Source of the DNA: Mugil cephalus
Taxonomy: Eukaryota; Chordata; Actinopteri; Mugiliformes; Mugilidae
Direction: 5' to 3'
Length of the DNA: 64,000 nucleotides
Assembly: GCF_022458985.1 (NCBI RefSeq)
Contig: NC_061783.1
Location: 7,284,413 to 7,348,412 of the forward strand
This document shows, piece after piece, positions 48,475-60,639 of the stretch. The notes under the pieces were generated by a model. It was given only the letters and a program-made list of their open reading frames with translations, searched no databases and had not been told where the DNA came from. The position numbers were made by a program, and so were the translations under genes. Numbering within the stretch: the stretch's first letter is position 1; every line of letters starts with the position of its first letter.

Positions 48475-48745
48475 TTCTTGTCTTCCATAACTGCTAGTCC
48501 TCTAGAGGGTCGTGGGGGGGCTGGAGCCTATCCCAACTGTCATCGAGTAATGACACCCTGGACAGGTCTCTGGTCTTTGGCAGGGATAACACAGACAACC
48601 ATTCACATTCACATTTATGGCCGGTTTAAAATGACCAATTAGCCTAACAAGCACTTCTTTGGATGGTGGGAGGAAGCCGCAGTACCTGGAGAGAAACCAC
48701 GCAGACACAGGGAGAACATGCAAACTCCACCCAGAAGTGAACCTG
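48475..48745 (+). repeat. widespread vertebrate dispersed repeat, family not named
   Basis: Phrases 'gctggagcctatcccaactg', 'acaccctggacaggtctctg', 'ggatggtgggaggaagccgc' and 'agggagaacatgcaaactcc' are wording found throughout fish, frog and reptile genomes. I recognise the repeat but not its class with certainty. Confidence 0.6.
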
Positions 48746-48754
48746 GCCCTAGTT

Positions 48755-49205
48755 AAAGGTTTACAGTGGTGGCAGCATCATGCTCTGGGGGTGCTTCTCT
48801 TCAGCAGGGACAGGGAAGATAGTCAGAGTTGATGGGAAGATCGATGGAGCCAAATACTGGGCAATCTTGGAAGAAAACCTGTTGGAGTCGGCAAAAGACT
48901 TGAGACTGGGCAGGAGTTTCACCCTCCAGTAGGTAACAACCTCAAACGGAAAGCCAGGGATGGAATGGTTTAAAACAAAACATATTCATGTGTTAGAATG
49001 GTTCAGTCAAAGTCCAGACCTAAATCCAATCGAGAATCTGTGTCAACATCGGAAAAGTGCCGTTCACAAACACTCTCCATCTAATCTGATTGAGCTTGAC
49101 CAGTTTTGCAGAGAAGAACGGGCAAAAAAAGACATACCCCAAAAGACTTGCAGCTGCTGCAGCAAAAGGCGGTTCCACAAAGTAGGGGGCTGAATACTTT
49201 TGAGG
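48755..49205 (+). repeat. Tc1-like transposase relic
   Basis: The translation shows GGSIMLWGCFSS, DGAKYWAILEENLLESAKDL and, after broken stretches, [13 protein letters not shown], all typical of Tc1-family DDE transposases. The close 'gggggctgaatacttttgag' is the usual right end. The N-terminal half and the left terminal repeat are missing, and frames shift. It lies immediately upstream of the apple-domain gene. Confidence 0.8.
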
Positions 49206-49389
49206 TACATAGTCCTCTGCAACTGAGTCAATAAACGCATGAACAATCAATTGTGCAAACAGATCTGATGTGTGTGGAGATGAGCAAAATAGATCTTTGC
49301 TCAACTGGCAGAACAACTTGAATAAATTGTTGCTCCGCTTTAGGAATCTCATTTTCTCTGCAGAACAGTGTATCAACCAGACACAGAAG

Positions 49390-49973
49390 ATGGTGACACG
49401 TTTGGTGGGCCTGCTCTTCCTCTGCAGCCTTTCCTTTAGTCAAGGTAGTACATACTTACACTATATATTGTAATGACAGGAGTTACTATCCTATTTATCT
49501 GTGGCAGCATGTGTTTTTATTTCTCTTAGAAAGATTTCTACATGTGATTTTTTTCCCGTTTTTCAGAAAGGACTCCACCTATATGCTTAGTGTTTTGTTT
49601 ACTAATTTACTAAGTTATTTCATGTATTTATTTTATAAAGTAAAATAACATTGCCCACAATAACATTTAAAGTAAAATAACATACCACTTTGCATTTCTT
49701 CAGAATGTAATCGGGACCTTCTCGAGAACATAGATTATCCAGGAGGGGACATAATGTTCCTATACGCTCCTGACGTGGAATACTGTCAGCGGCTGTGCAC
49801 CCAGCACCCCGCCTGCCTCTTCTTCACCTTCATCCGAGCTGACTGGACCCAAGATAACAGGTCACAAATGCTTAAGGAACAGTTCAGAGTACTTGCCAAG
49901 AGTTTGATTCATTTTATTTAAAATTATTTGGAAGACCACATGAGAAAAATCAATCTTGAACTCTGTCTCACTG

Positions 49974-50011
<38 letters not shown>

Positions 50012-52606
50012 TAACTTAAGTTTTTTTATTATTTTTTTATAATCTATCAAATTTCCGGTATTTAAGTATTTGTAATATGAACAATAGTTTTGAGGCATTG
50101 TTTAAAAAGATATACTACTAATACTAATATATGTGCAGCCACTTCTACTGTTACCTCAAGTCCAATCCGACTCCAGCCAGGAAACCACTACTGGGCGTCA
50201 CCTCTGGTGAATCTCTTAAACACTGCCCCCCAGATCTAAGTAAGCTGACTAACACTGTCAAACTTTTCCAAAAACCATCATTAATTCATAAGGTATACTC
50301 ATGTTTTCCTTATCTCTCTTGTGTCAGACCCTTGCCAGGTTGAGGTGTACCAGAACGTGGACTTCAAAGGGGCAGACTACAGGGCCTTGTTCACAGCCGA
50401 CTATCAAGAATGTCAGAGGGCCTGCACCCACGACCCTGGCTGTCGGTTCTTTACCTTTTTGAAAGTGGACTTCACACCAGAGAGATACAGGTAAACCTGG
50501 ACCGGGTAATGTGACACTGTAGTTCAAAGAGACTGATTAGTTTTTGAAGACAGAGCTGTTGTAATGTCTTCAGGTTTCAATAACTTAGACTTTAGTGATC
50601 CATGAGGGAACCAAGCAATTCTCCTTCCAAGGAGATACACTGAATCAACAAACAGAACTTTCTGATGTGTTTTCTTCCTTTTTTCTTGCTGTTCTTATGG
50701 CTGTCCCCAAAAGTCCTGTCCAAAAGTTTCATTCACAATACACACAAAACATCTGTCCCCAGAAGGTTTCACCCTTGCTCACATCTTGAGTCTGGAGTCT
50801 TGGGCCAATGAGGGGTTATTAGAGTACCATTCACCGGTAAGTATCTGGTTGTTACAGACCCTACTTATATAAGCTTCAGTGGGCACCAAACACAGATTGG
50901 TACTGAAGAAGCTATCTGGATGAGTGGTTAAACATCTTCAAGTAACAAATCCAGCTGCCATGGTTAAACTTTGTTCTTTGGATATACTGTGTCCTGGATG
51001 ACTGAATGAAAATCTGTTTCTGGCAACAGCAGCGTGGAATGGTGTTGATTCAATAACGGTGTCATTTCTTGGTCTATTTTAGGTACAAGTGTCATCTTAA
51101 ATTCAGCTCTGATGTACCAAGGCCTCCTACTGTAGAAAGGAAAACTGGTGTAACATCCGGATTCTCCCACAGACTGCAAATAACTCAAGACTTTCACCCA
51201 AGTATACAAAGTCAAAATCAAAGTCATTGCACTATGGACCTATCTTGCAGGTGGTTGTGCACTTTTTCTTATTGTATTACTTATGCTTCATCCAGCATGT
51301 GAGAGCAAGTTGTTTCTGAGCACTGACAGTCCAGGAAATGACATTGAGAAGCTTCCGTCTCCCTCTCCTGAACTCTGCCAGACACTGTGCTCTGCTCACC
51401 CTCTCTGCACCTACTACTCTTACATCAGGTAGTGTATGTGTTTGACCCACTGTCTTAAGCCCCTTTCACATCAGACGAAAGACCCCGGCAATCGACCCGG
51501 GATTTTATCAGCTCGGCTTGGCTCGCCTTTGATGTGAACATGAATGCCACGTAGACCCGCTAATTTACACGATGATGTTGATGTACCTGCCTGTCACATT
51601 CTGATTTTGTCACTGCCTGTCAGACTGTCCATTCTTCAGTTCATCAAAAAACTGAAAGCATTGACAAAAACCATGCTGCCCGTTGTTTACCTCGTAGTGT
51701 ACTGTACTTAAATGTGTAATACTTATGCAGCCCTGACCTCAGCTGTTATTTGAAGAACAATCCGAATGAAATGGTGATCAGATCCAAAGAAGGGTCCACC
51801 TCGGGGTTTCCAGCACGCTTCTGCCAGCCTGATAAAAGTATGTACCACTGATGAGCACTAGAAGCATGGCAATACTAGTCTTAGTGGGTCAGTACGTTTT
51901 TCACTTATCCATTGCAATATTTCAACAGCTGTGAGATGGACTGTAACAAAATGACGGAAAGACGTTCTCTCTGTGATGTCATGGAGCTGTGTCTGAATAA
52001 CAGCACTTCAAGCCCATTTCACACATTTATGCACTATTCTTTATCAATAGAACCGGGCTTACATTCATGGTTGCCAGATGATGTACCATGATGGCTTTTA
52101 TGATCTCTGGTGGCTTCTAACATGGCGACTTATGTAGAGTATATACGTATATTTCGTTTCATCTGCCTGTCCATTTTAGCTAGCAGCAGAAGTTTAATCC
52201 TGTTTGTCTCTGCTAACAGACTGGATTACGGTGGCTCATGAAGGAATAGATTTCACAGGTTCTGACATTCGCTTTGAGCTGCTCAGTGATGCAGAATCAT
52301 GTCAGAGGAATTGCACTGACGATCATAACTGTCAGTTCTACACCTATGTCGATGAAAATTTCTCTGTCCGGGAATATCGGTACAGTACAAATCATACACT
52401 CAAACCTTCTTAAGCAACACCTTTCAAATAAATAATTGTTCTGCAATGTTCTGACGACTGGATTTCCAGTCGTTTAAATGATGACTGTTTGGTGTTCCAG
52501 GGGCCGTTGCTATCTGAAGCGTGTCATCAGTGTGCCTATTATTCCTGAAGTCACCAAACTGTCCACTGCTGTGTCTGGATTCTCCCTGAGGAACTGCGCA
52601 GCGTGA
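49390..52606 (+). CDS. Secreted four-apple-domain protein, factor XI/plasma kallikrein-like, without protease domain
   Basis: Nine exons: 49390-49444, 49704-49860, 50139-50239, 50328-50490, 51083-51201, 51296-51428, 51731-51837, 52220-52379 and 52501-52606. They encode 366 aa with all phases consistent. Residues 1-18 are a signal peptide (MVTRLVGLLFLCSLSFSQ). Four PAN/apple domains follow, each split over two exons as in human F11 and KLKB1, with repeated landmarks: CQRLCTQHPACLFFTF, CQRACTHDPGCRFFTF, CQTLCSAHPLCTYYSY and CQRNCTDDHNCQFYTY. Each domain ends in a YLK/HLK plus TSGFS-type segment. The protein stops with VSGFSLRNCAA, where factor XI and prekallikrein continue into a linker and trypsin-like domain. 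It is probably a plasma protein binding a partner through its apple domains. An in-frame upstream ATG (49,270) would bury the signal peptide and is unlikely. Confidence 0.9.
49977..50007. repeat. (AT)n microsatellite
   Basis: About 15 AT units in intron 2 of the apple-domain gene. Confidence 0.9.
50815..50970 (+). repeat. dispersed repeat in intron 4 of the apple-domain gene
   Basis: 'gtactgaagaagctatctgg', 'atgagtggttaaacatcttc' and 'aagtaacaaatccagctgcc' correspond to a motif common in fish repeats (GAAGAAGCTTCTCGGATGAG type). The family is not assigned. Confidence 0.45.
51455..51570. repeat. MITE-like fragment in intron 6 of the apple-domain gene
   Basis: 'cctttcacatcagacgaaag' and 'gacccgggattttatcagct', followed by 'tttgatgtgaacatgaatgc', resembles a teleost DNA-element family whose ends read 'CCTTTCACACCGGACG'. 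Only one end is visible. Confidence 0.4.
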
Positions 52607-52645
52607 CCTACTCATATACACCTGAAGATGTACACAGACGTCTAG

Positions 52646-52651
52646 ATTAAA
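52646..52651 (+). terminator. candidate polyadenylation signal of the apple-domain gene
   Basis: ATTAAA, the commonest variant signal, 40 bases after the stop codon. Its use so close to the stop would leave a very short 3' UTR. Confidence 0.3.
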
Positions 52652-52659
52652 CCAAAAGT

Positions 52660-53680
52660 GGTTTTCTTATTGAGCTTCCGTGTTACCTTTCTTTGACTCT
52701 TCTCTCTGACAAACACACATTCTTCACTCCGTATTCATGCCTCCTTCTTTTCCAGAACTAGTTGTCAACAAAACTCAATTTCCTTTTGCCTTAAAATTAG
52801 TTTTCATCTCTTCATTTCTCTATTGCCTCAATAGGGAGAAAGGGTATTCATACAGAATGTTCATACTTTCAAATGAGATATTTCAAAAATAGAAAATAAT
52901 TTTGCATACAGACTTGCATACAGCAGATGGAGAGTAATGCTTTATAATGAAAACTCCACTTTTCGCCACTTCTCATAATAGCTGCTCCACATTCCTAAAA
53001 GTCTTCATCCTGCTACAGTAACTGGGTCTGCTACAGTCTACTGGTATACTGACTTTTGCACTATGATGAACACTTGTGTGGACACCACTTGAACCACTTG
53101 GTCAGAATTTATACAAAGTTTTGTGAATCGAGGACTAGTTCCGACAATGCTTTGCAGTCATTTCATAGTGCATCAAAGTCAGGAAAAACAAACAAACAAC
53201 ACCTCCAAAGGTCCGTCCACTGTGAGGTAGATAAATGACGATAGACATGAGCACATTATCTGTAACACTGTGCTTCTTTGCTGGAGATGCACAACACTGA
53301 AACCAACTGCCTAATATTGTAATCCTCTCCTACTGCCAAAACCACTCGGTTCAGTCAAGACACAAATTGCACAATACCTCTGAAAGTCTTGTGTTACCAG
53401 GGTGGAGATAAGCCTCGAAGAATCAGACTTGTTTATCCAGTACATGGCACAGATGGTCACTTGGACTGAGTACAGAGTTAGTCTTTACTTATGCAGTAAT
53501 AGATTTCACAATGTGGTTATTTTTCTTTCTCTAAAAGAAAGACTATAGTTCAGTTTTAAAGTGAACAGGAACAGAAACAGACAATTGACTCTGGAAAATG
53601 TTTTTTTCCCCAAATTAAAGTTAATGATAGATGATGTACATTTTGCACATTCACATTTTCTCTGCTATGTTGTTTCACTT
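52660..53680. other. intergenic, no feature recognised
   Basis: I looked here for a serine-protease domain continuing the apple-domain gene and saw none: no VGG, TAAHC or GDSGGP-type coding segment on the plus strand. Confidence 0.5.
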
Positions 53681-53681
53681 A

Positions 53682-53860
53682 CAGTCAGGTCCATAAATAT
53701 TGGGACATCGACACAATTCTAATCTTTTTGGCTCTATACGCCACCACACTGGATTTGAAATGAAACAAACAAGATGTGCTTCAACTGCAGACTTTCTGCT
53801 TTAATTTGAGGGTATTTATATTCAAATCAGGTGAACGGCGTAGGAATTACATCTTATCAA
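53682..53860 (+). repeat. Tc1-like element, left terminal repeat only
   Basis: 'acagtcaggtccataaatat' followed by 'tgggacatcgacacaattct' and 'aggtgaacggcgtaggaatt' is the well-known left end of a fish Tc1 family. The rest of the element is absent. Confidence 0.75.
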
Positions 53861-53869
53861 CTCAGTCAC

Positions 53870-56400
53870 CATCAGAAGAAGCAGCCGGCCTTATCAAGAG
53901 GAAAAAATGTCAGATAAAACCAACAAGTAACAACATGCAGTAGATTCTCAGTAATGTTGCTCTTTAGTTGCTGGACAGATCTGGAGTCTATCACAGGGGA
54001 ACACATTTATATGGATAAATTAGAAACTCACGGAAACCCAAACTACACTCTAAGTTCCCACGGACATTTTGTGGCAGGTAAGAGCCTCGAGGCAGAACAC
54101 CACAATTGGCGTTTCAGCAGGTGTTCAATGGGTATTTATTGAGCTGGGTAGAGAGTGCTTTATTGCAATTTCAAAGAGGTTCCAAAACTAACAAGCACAG
54201 ATACAGGCGTAAACAAACAGGGTCAGAGGCAAAGAAACACGGGACCTTACAAACAGCTGAGTGGTGACTGAGACTACAATCTGGTTACGTGGTGGAGTAA
54301 AAGCCTAATATTCCCATTAGGGTCAGTGGTATTTTACAGGCAGCTGATGAACGCCGCTCATCACACGTGACTCCACTACTGTTATTAAGGATGAGAAAGG
54401 CAAGAGAAAAAGGAAAGGTGCCTTCAGACTGGGAGGCATGAGGGCACGACAGTTACTATAACCTGAAATACAAGCATTCAGACTTTGTTCTTATTATGGC
54501 TGCCACTGGCTGCCATTTAGCAGGTATTAATTGTGTTTTCTTCAGTGATTCTGCTGGATATGCAAATCCAGCTGTGTGATTCCCTGTCGAGGATTGGTCC
54601 CTCTGAAGCTGAGACCGCCTACTTCCTGGTTGCTGTTCCCTGGCATCTGTCACTGGTGTGGCATTGATTCAACCGGACCTGCGGAGTTTAGGGTGTTTGC
54701 ACTGAAGTCCGTCACTTTGTGTACTGGTTATTTGTCAGCACCTGTATAGTTTTTTTGTGACATTTTCTTGTGCAAGTGCACTCTCATTGGTTAATTAAAC
54801 TTCTGACTTTAACCAGAGCCTGTCCAGTTGTCGCTTCCACCTAATTTCCAATCTCAATTATATGTTACTGCTCTCCTGAGTGGGCCGGGTTGTGACAGTT
54901 CTACATAATGCTGCGTTTGTGATGTGTATATGTTTGTTTTGCATTTTCTTATAGTCCGAAGCATACTTCTGTTACTAAACGTTTGTCTATGTTTTGTCAA
55001 GGGTACTTCATTAAATGGTCATTGCAAAATAAAAATCAATTTCCTGAATAAAAAGGGACCAAAAGTACAAACACCAACTGGTATGGTGTAAAATAAACAT
55101 ACATAATGATTGACTTGAATGGCTATTTTAAGCTTGTTGTTGCAAGCTAAATTGTCCTGAGTAGAGCAAATCCGTGCAAACGGTGACATCTGGTGGCTTA
55201 GGTCGGACAAGGCAGATGAGCGCAAAAACGCACGCTGGGAATTTTTACTCTCTAAAGACAATCAGAAGTCCACAGTTCTGGGCTCACAAACACAGAGAAA
55301 ACGGAGAAGTTGTACAGAAACACTTGTTGTGTATCTGGTGGTTACTCAAAACAGGCCTTGGTCAAAACAGAACAGGAAGAAAGAAAATGTCCAACGTAAG
55401 GGTAAAACATGCAGGAAATAAGATGGTCAGTGTAATCTGCGCTACTCATTTCAATAGGGAATGAACACACCTGTACTACTGGGAAAGCAAAGGTACTGGT
55501 TTTCAAGCACATGCCAAACCAGGGGAAAGCCACGTTTAGGGAAAGACTCAGCAGTCCACCTACAGCTGAAGGACAAGAGACACTCTTTTTATGATTACAA
55601 TACCATATACAGGTACACATAGTATTTTGCCCGAAAAAGCCCCATGGTTCACACTGGTAAATAAGGCATCTATGTCAAACTAGAACAACCATTATTAAAC
55701 AAATGAAAAAGGAGTTTTAATCTATGGTATGACTGCACTTACAATGCAGGTCCCTCCATGGACAGCTTGAAGGCCAATCCATACTTTTTACATCTGCAAG
55801 AGTCTGTGTGATAATACTAATAATGCACTGGTTTTATATTGCGTTTTTTGATTTTTAGATGCTCAAAGCGCTTACAGTTGTATGCATTATTCATTCATTT
55901 GTTATCCAACTCTGTGAAGTCCCTCCAGTGCAAAGAAAAGAAATTGTAGCTGCGAGCCATTCCACAGGCTCTCTTCGTCACTGACACTTTCCTACAGCCT
56001 GATCTGATACTAGCTGCTCACATATTAACCTATATTAACATATTAACAGCCCTCCATAAGGGGGGGAATGCCTTGAACTCCCACCAATTTGTTGGGGTTA
56101 GGTTTAGGGTTGGGAAAATCCGGTTACTTTTATTTTAACTCTTTGTTGCATTGTACATTTATCTCGTCATTCTGTAATGTTATTAGTCCATTTGCTCTTA
56201 GGTAGCCTATACAATACCAAGGATGCCTATAACATTGTAGTGAGAGCTGAGCTGGTGTCTGGACCCTCTAATAAAATCCAAACTCAAACACAAACCTTTA
56301 ACATAGGTAAACAAACGCACACACAGAGACCACACCATTGTATTCGGTAACACTGCATGCCTCATTTTTGCCTGCACATAGGGGCAAGCCTTTTTCAAGT
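53870..56400. other. intergenic, no feature recognised
   Basis: Mixed AT-rich sequence. Open frames are short. No domain, RNA gene or complete repeat was identified. Confidence 0.4.
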
Positions 56401-56424
56401 ACTGAGATAAATGGACATGGCATA

Positions 56425-56540
56425 CAATGGGTTTACATGCACAGCTTAATCAAGCTGTGCTCAAAATTCGAATTTCTGAATACGTCCTTGTCCCAGTTTA
56501 CATGCAGCCAAGAAAATCGAATAACTGACGAGATCATGTC
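56425..56540. repeat. probable MITE fragment
   Basis: 'gggtttacatgcacagctta', 'caagctgtgctcaaaattcg' and 'cagtttacatgcagccaaga' form a pattern of repeated 'tttacatgca' and palindromic 'agcttaatcaagct' words typical of small DNA elements. The family is not identified. Confidence 0.4.
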
Positions 56541-56619
56541 TTACTCCTCCACACTAGGTGGCGATATGTGTCTTTTCAGAGAGTTAATACGGCCATCTTT
56601 CCGGTTGACCTATTATGCC

Positions 56620-56690
56620 ATATGTCAACACGGCCGCCATCTTGGGCAGGGGTTTCTGAGCAATGGTGGACAGACCGCTGTCAGTGCACA
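56620..56690 (+). repeat. copy 1 of a 'cggccgccatcttggg' repeat
   Basis: The sequence 'caacacggccgccatcttgg' recurs with changes at 57,230-57,275 ('caacgcggccgttggggagg', same orientation) and at 59,575-59,640 (reverse complement, 'ccccaagatggcggccacgt'). The shared unit extends over about 40-60 bases. Confidence 0.55.
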
Positions 56691-56959
56691 GTGACTGACT
56701 AAAATGATAGACTATTGTGCTACCAGTGTTCCCGTGAAAGGAACACCCAAACCAAGCAACAGGGAATGATATTTAACCAGTGAGAAGAAGTTTTATATTA
56801 TTTAGTTGTTATGAACGTGTTGAATGTTATTGCTAGCTATGTAAGGATAAAGATCTGTTGGCTAGATATCAGTAAGATGATGAAAGTGACATTTCGCTAT
56901 CAGCCACTGTATGTAATTGTACCAAGTAGGCCATATTATTCCTAAATTATTGATTAAAT

Positions 56960-57135
56960 CAGTTTCATATATACATATAACATTAACATAGCGTTAACTG
57001 CTATCATAAGGTAACGTTATGTGTCTGAATTGTAGCTAACGTTACTGTAGCATGCAGAACTGAGCGTTGTTCCGATAGAGTTGTTTGTCCTTCAAATGTA
57101 AAGTACATTATAAATAAAATCTATTGTTATTATAA
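56960..57135 (+). repeat. left arm of an inverted repeat pair
   Basis: 'tttgtccttcaaatgtaaag' followed by 'tacattataaataaaatcta' is matched in reverse complement at 59,265-59,310. Weaker similarity extends outward through 'gttaactgc' and 'ctgaattgta'. The young Tc1 copy lies between the arms. Confidence 0.7.
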
Positions 57136-57160
57136 TATTATGTTACTTCACACACTCTTC

Positions 57161-57328
57161 CTGATGATTTTAATGGTTGATAGACCTCTGCTCTTAGGTA
57201 TATGCCGCCTCCGTTGTCTCTGTCCATTGGAACGATGCGTCAACGCGGCCGTTGGGGAGGAGGGAGCCGTGTCCACTTACTGCGTTAGTCAACGGAGGCA
57301 GAGGTCTATCAAAGATTAAAATCATCAC
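57161..57328. repeat. palindromic MITE-like unit
   Basis: Its ends are inverted repeats of about 30 bp: 'gatagacctctgc' with 'tgatgattttaa' on the left, 'gcagaggtctatc' with 'ttaaaatcatca' on the right. The interior includes 'gtccattggaacgatgcgtc', which recurs inverted at 59,612-59,631. No coding capacity. Confidence 0.6.
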
Positions 57329-57388
57329 AACTCACTGAATTTTCAACCGATTTTCAATCTGTTTGGTTTATTATAAATGTCAGACATA

Positions 57389-57590
57389 CAGTGGGGGAAA
57401 TAAGTATTTGATCCCCTGCTGAATTTGTAAGTTTGCCCACTTCCATAGAAATGATCAGACTCTGGTTTTTATGGTTGTTTACTGGTTATGGGTATAGACA
57501 GAATATCAGTCGAAAATGCATAAAAAACACACAATCTAAAAGTTATAAATTGTTATGTATTTTATTAAGGGAAATAAGTATTTGATCCCC
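57389..57590 (+). repeat. left terminal inverted repeat of the Tc1 element
   Basis: It runs from 'cagtgggggaaataagtatt' to the inner direct repeat ending 'tatttgatcccc'. It contains 'tgttatgtattttatt', where the right repeat is five bases shorter. Confidence 0.92.
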
Positions 57591-57604
57591 AAGCACAACA
57601 CAAG

Positions 57605-58678
<1,074 letters not shown>

Positions 58679-58792
58679 TTATATACATGACGAGTTAAGA
58701 TCAGGAGTATTGGTAATTAGTTGACTGAGCACAGCTGTGTGCCACATGCGAACCAGCCAATCTGTAGGAGCCTGAATTCTAAGTGAATTGTT

Positions 58793-58989
58793 GGGGATCA
58801 AATACTTATTTCCCTTAATAAAATACAATTTATAACTTTTAGATTGTGTGTTTTTTATGCATTTTCGATTGATATTCTGTCTATACCCATAACCAGTAAA
58901 CAACCATAAAAACCAGAGTCTGATCATTTCTATGGAAGTGGGCAAACTTACAAATTCAGCAGGGGATCAAATACTTATTTCCCCCACTG
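58793..58989 (-). repeat. right terminal inverted repeat of the Tc1 element
   Basis: It is the reverse complement of the left repeat, from 'ggggatcaaatacttatttc' (inner direct repeat) to 'cttatttcccccactg'. Confidence 0.92.
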
Positions 58990-59059
58990 TATATCTATGA
59001 TACAATTTAGGCCTAGATTGGTTAAATCAAAAATGCAGACAATGTGCAAAACTATTTAA

Positions 59060-59262
59060 AAGCTTCGAGGTATTTATAAACTGATATCAAAACGGAATGA
59101 TATATAATAAAATATATACTGATATAGTAATAAAATAAAATAATAACAATATTATATATAATAATAATAATAGAATCAAATGTATGATATAATAATCAAA
59201 ATAAAACAAGACAGTTGCCGGAAGAGTATGTGTGAAATAACACAATATAATAATAACAATAA
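59060..59262. repeat. AT-rich low-complexity tract
   Basis: ATA/TAA-rich imperfect repeats with many 'aataataa' and 'atataata' words. Confidence 0.7.
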
Positions 59263-59264
59263 TA

Positions 59265-59420
59265 ATAGATTTTATTTATAATGCACTTTACATTTGAAGG
59301 ACAAAACAACTCCATCTGACCAACGCTGGGTTCTGAGTATGTAGTTACAATTCAGATGCATAACTTACGTTAGCAGTTAATGTTATATGTTATATATTTG
59401 ATCGCATTACTGATGTCTTA
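59265..59420 (-). repeat. right arm of the inverted repeat pair
   Basis: 'tagattttatttataatgca' followed by 'ctttacatttgaaggacaaa' is the reverse complement of 57,075-57,125. The weaker outer match continues to about 59,400. Confidence 0.7.
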
Positions 59421-59574
59421 CTAACAAAAACATATTTTGTTGTCTTACCTTTACACAAGCTAGTAATAAGATACGGTCGTTTAATTTAATTTAGCCGCAT
59501 TGACATGTCTGACAAGCCTGAATGCATCACCTGTGTGTATATATCTAAGCTTCTGCCTCCTTTCATACAGTCAG

Positions 59575-59640
59575 TGGACACGACTCCCCAAGATGGCGGC
59601 CACGTTGATGCATCGTTCCAATGGAGAGAGGCGTACATGC
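59575..59640 (-). repeat. inverted copy of the 57.2-kb unit interior
   Basis: 'gtggacacgactccccaaga' and 'gatgcatcgttccaatggag' are reverse complements of 'ggagccgtgtccac' and 'gtccattggaacgatgcgtc' near 57,210-57,275. The order relative to the 59.27-kb arm is not that of a simple palindrome, so the locus was rearranged or built from several insertions. Confidence 0.6.
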
Positions 59641-59918
59641 TCCTTCGTGGTTGGATCTACCACGATGAAGTTGGAAACAGTCAAAGAGCATGTAAATCAA
59701 ACGCCACGTAAGTGCTGTAAGGATGTCCACAACAGCAGCGGTGTCCCTTACAACAGAACTCACTATGACCAAACTGACCGCCACAAGGATTAACAATCTC
59801 CTTCGCACTGTTCATGCCTTGGTGAAATGGTCCAAGAGGCTGCCAGACATCGTCTGGATGTGTCAGTAAGTGCTTTTTTCCTCACCTGGTTCATTCCTAC
59901 ATGTGTCTATACTGATCG

Positions 59919-59921
<3 letters not shown>

Positions 59922-59960
<39 letters not shown>
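59922..59960. repeat. (GT)n microsatellite
   Basis: About 19 GT units, uninterrupted. Confidence 0.95.
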
Positions 59961-59964
<4 letters not shown>

Positions 59965-60639
59965 TATGTGCATATACGTGCAGTATTCCCGCTTTCGCAC
60001 TGAAAATGGCACGTTAACGCGGGATTTTCTGACCAGGGTCGGCCCACCTTGGTGGGCATTCAGACTGCCAGCAGTCGCAGTCCTCTTGACCTCCCGCTGT
60101 GAGAGCTGTCACCAGGATGACATAGGGCTAATTCACATTGAAAAAAATCACTGCCCTTCAGAGATCGGTCTCTGGGATTATGGGAGTGGACCTGTATTGA
60201 GAACTGAATGTGCAGCTCTTGCAACCCTGGAGCTTTTTGTTTTAATTATTAGTACTCAAATAAACCTTACACGCATAAGCCCATGTATACTTGGGAACAT
60301 ACATACAAACATACATACCTGGAGCTTCCACAGGCAGGCACATCGACATCATCAGGTAATTTGGTGGTTCACATTTCACACTGCAGGTGAACTGAGCTGC
60401 GCCACTAAATTCCCGTGTAAATCACATGGCTGAAAAGTAACATTTCCCCAGTGAAGAAAAGAAAAGAGCGCTTTTAAAAATCTCCTTGAATCATTATTTG
60501 AGTCACATTATCGAATAATTTAGTTGTAAGCTGTGTTCTAAGCACTTTTTATTACTATAGACTGGAGCTTTAGGCCTAGGCAGAACCTTATCAGAGCTGA
60601 ATATTTGATAATGACCTGCAGTGTTAAACATTTCATGAT

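Noticed and set aside
53954-54142. possible protease exon for the apple-domain gene
   Set aside because: The translation has no serine-protease landmarks (no IVGG, TAAHC or GDSGGP), and the upstream gene already ends in a proper stop.
56338-56694. 118-codon open frame
   Set aside because: It runs through MITE-like and repeated segments and has no domain.
59870-60433. 187-codon open frame starting over a GT microsatellite
   Set aside because: The first third is translated from (GT)n (a run of VC residues) and the remainder has no domain or splice context.
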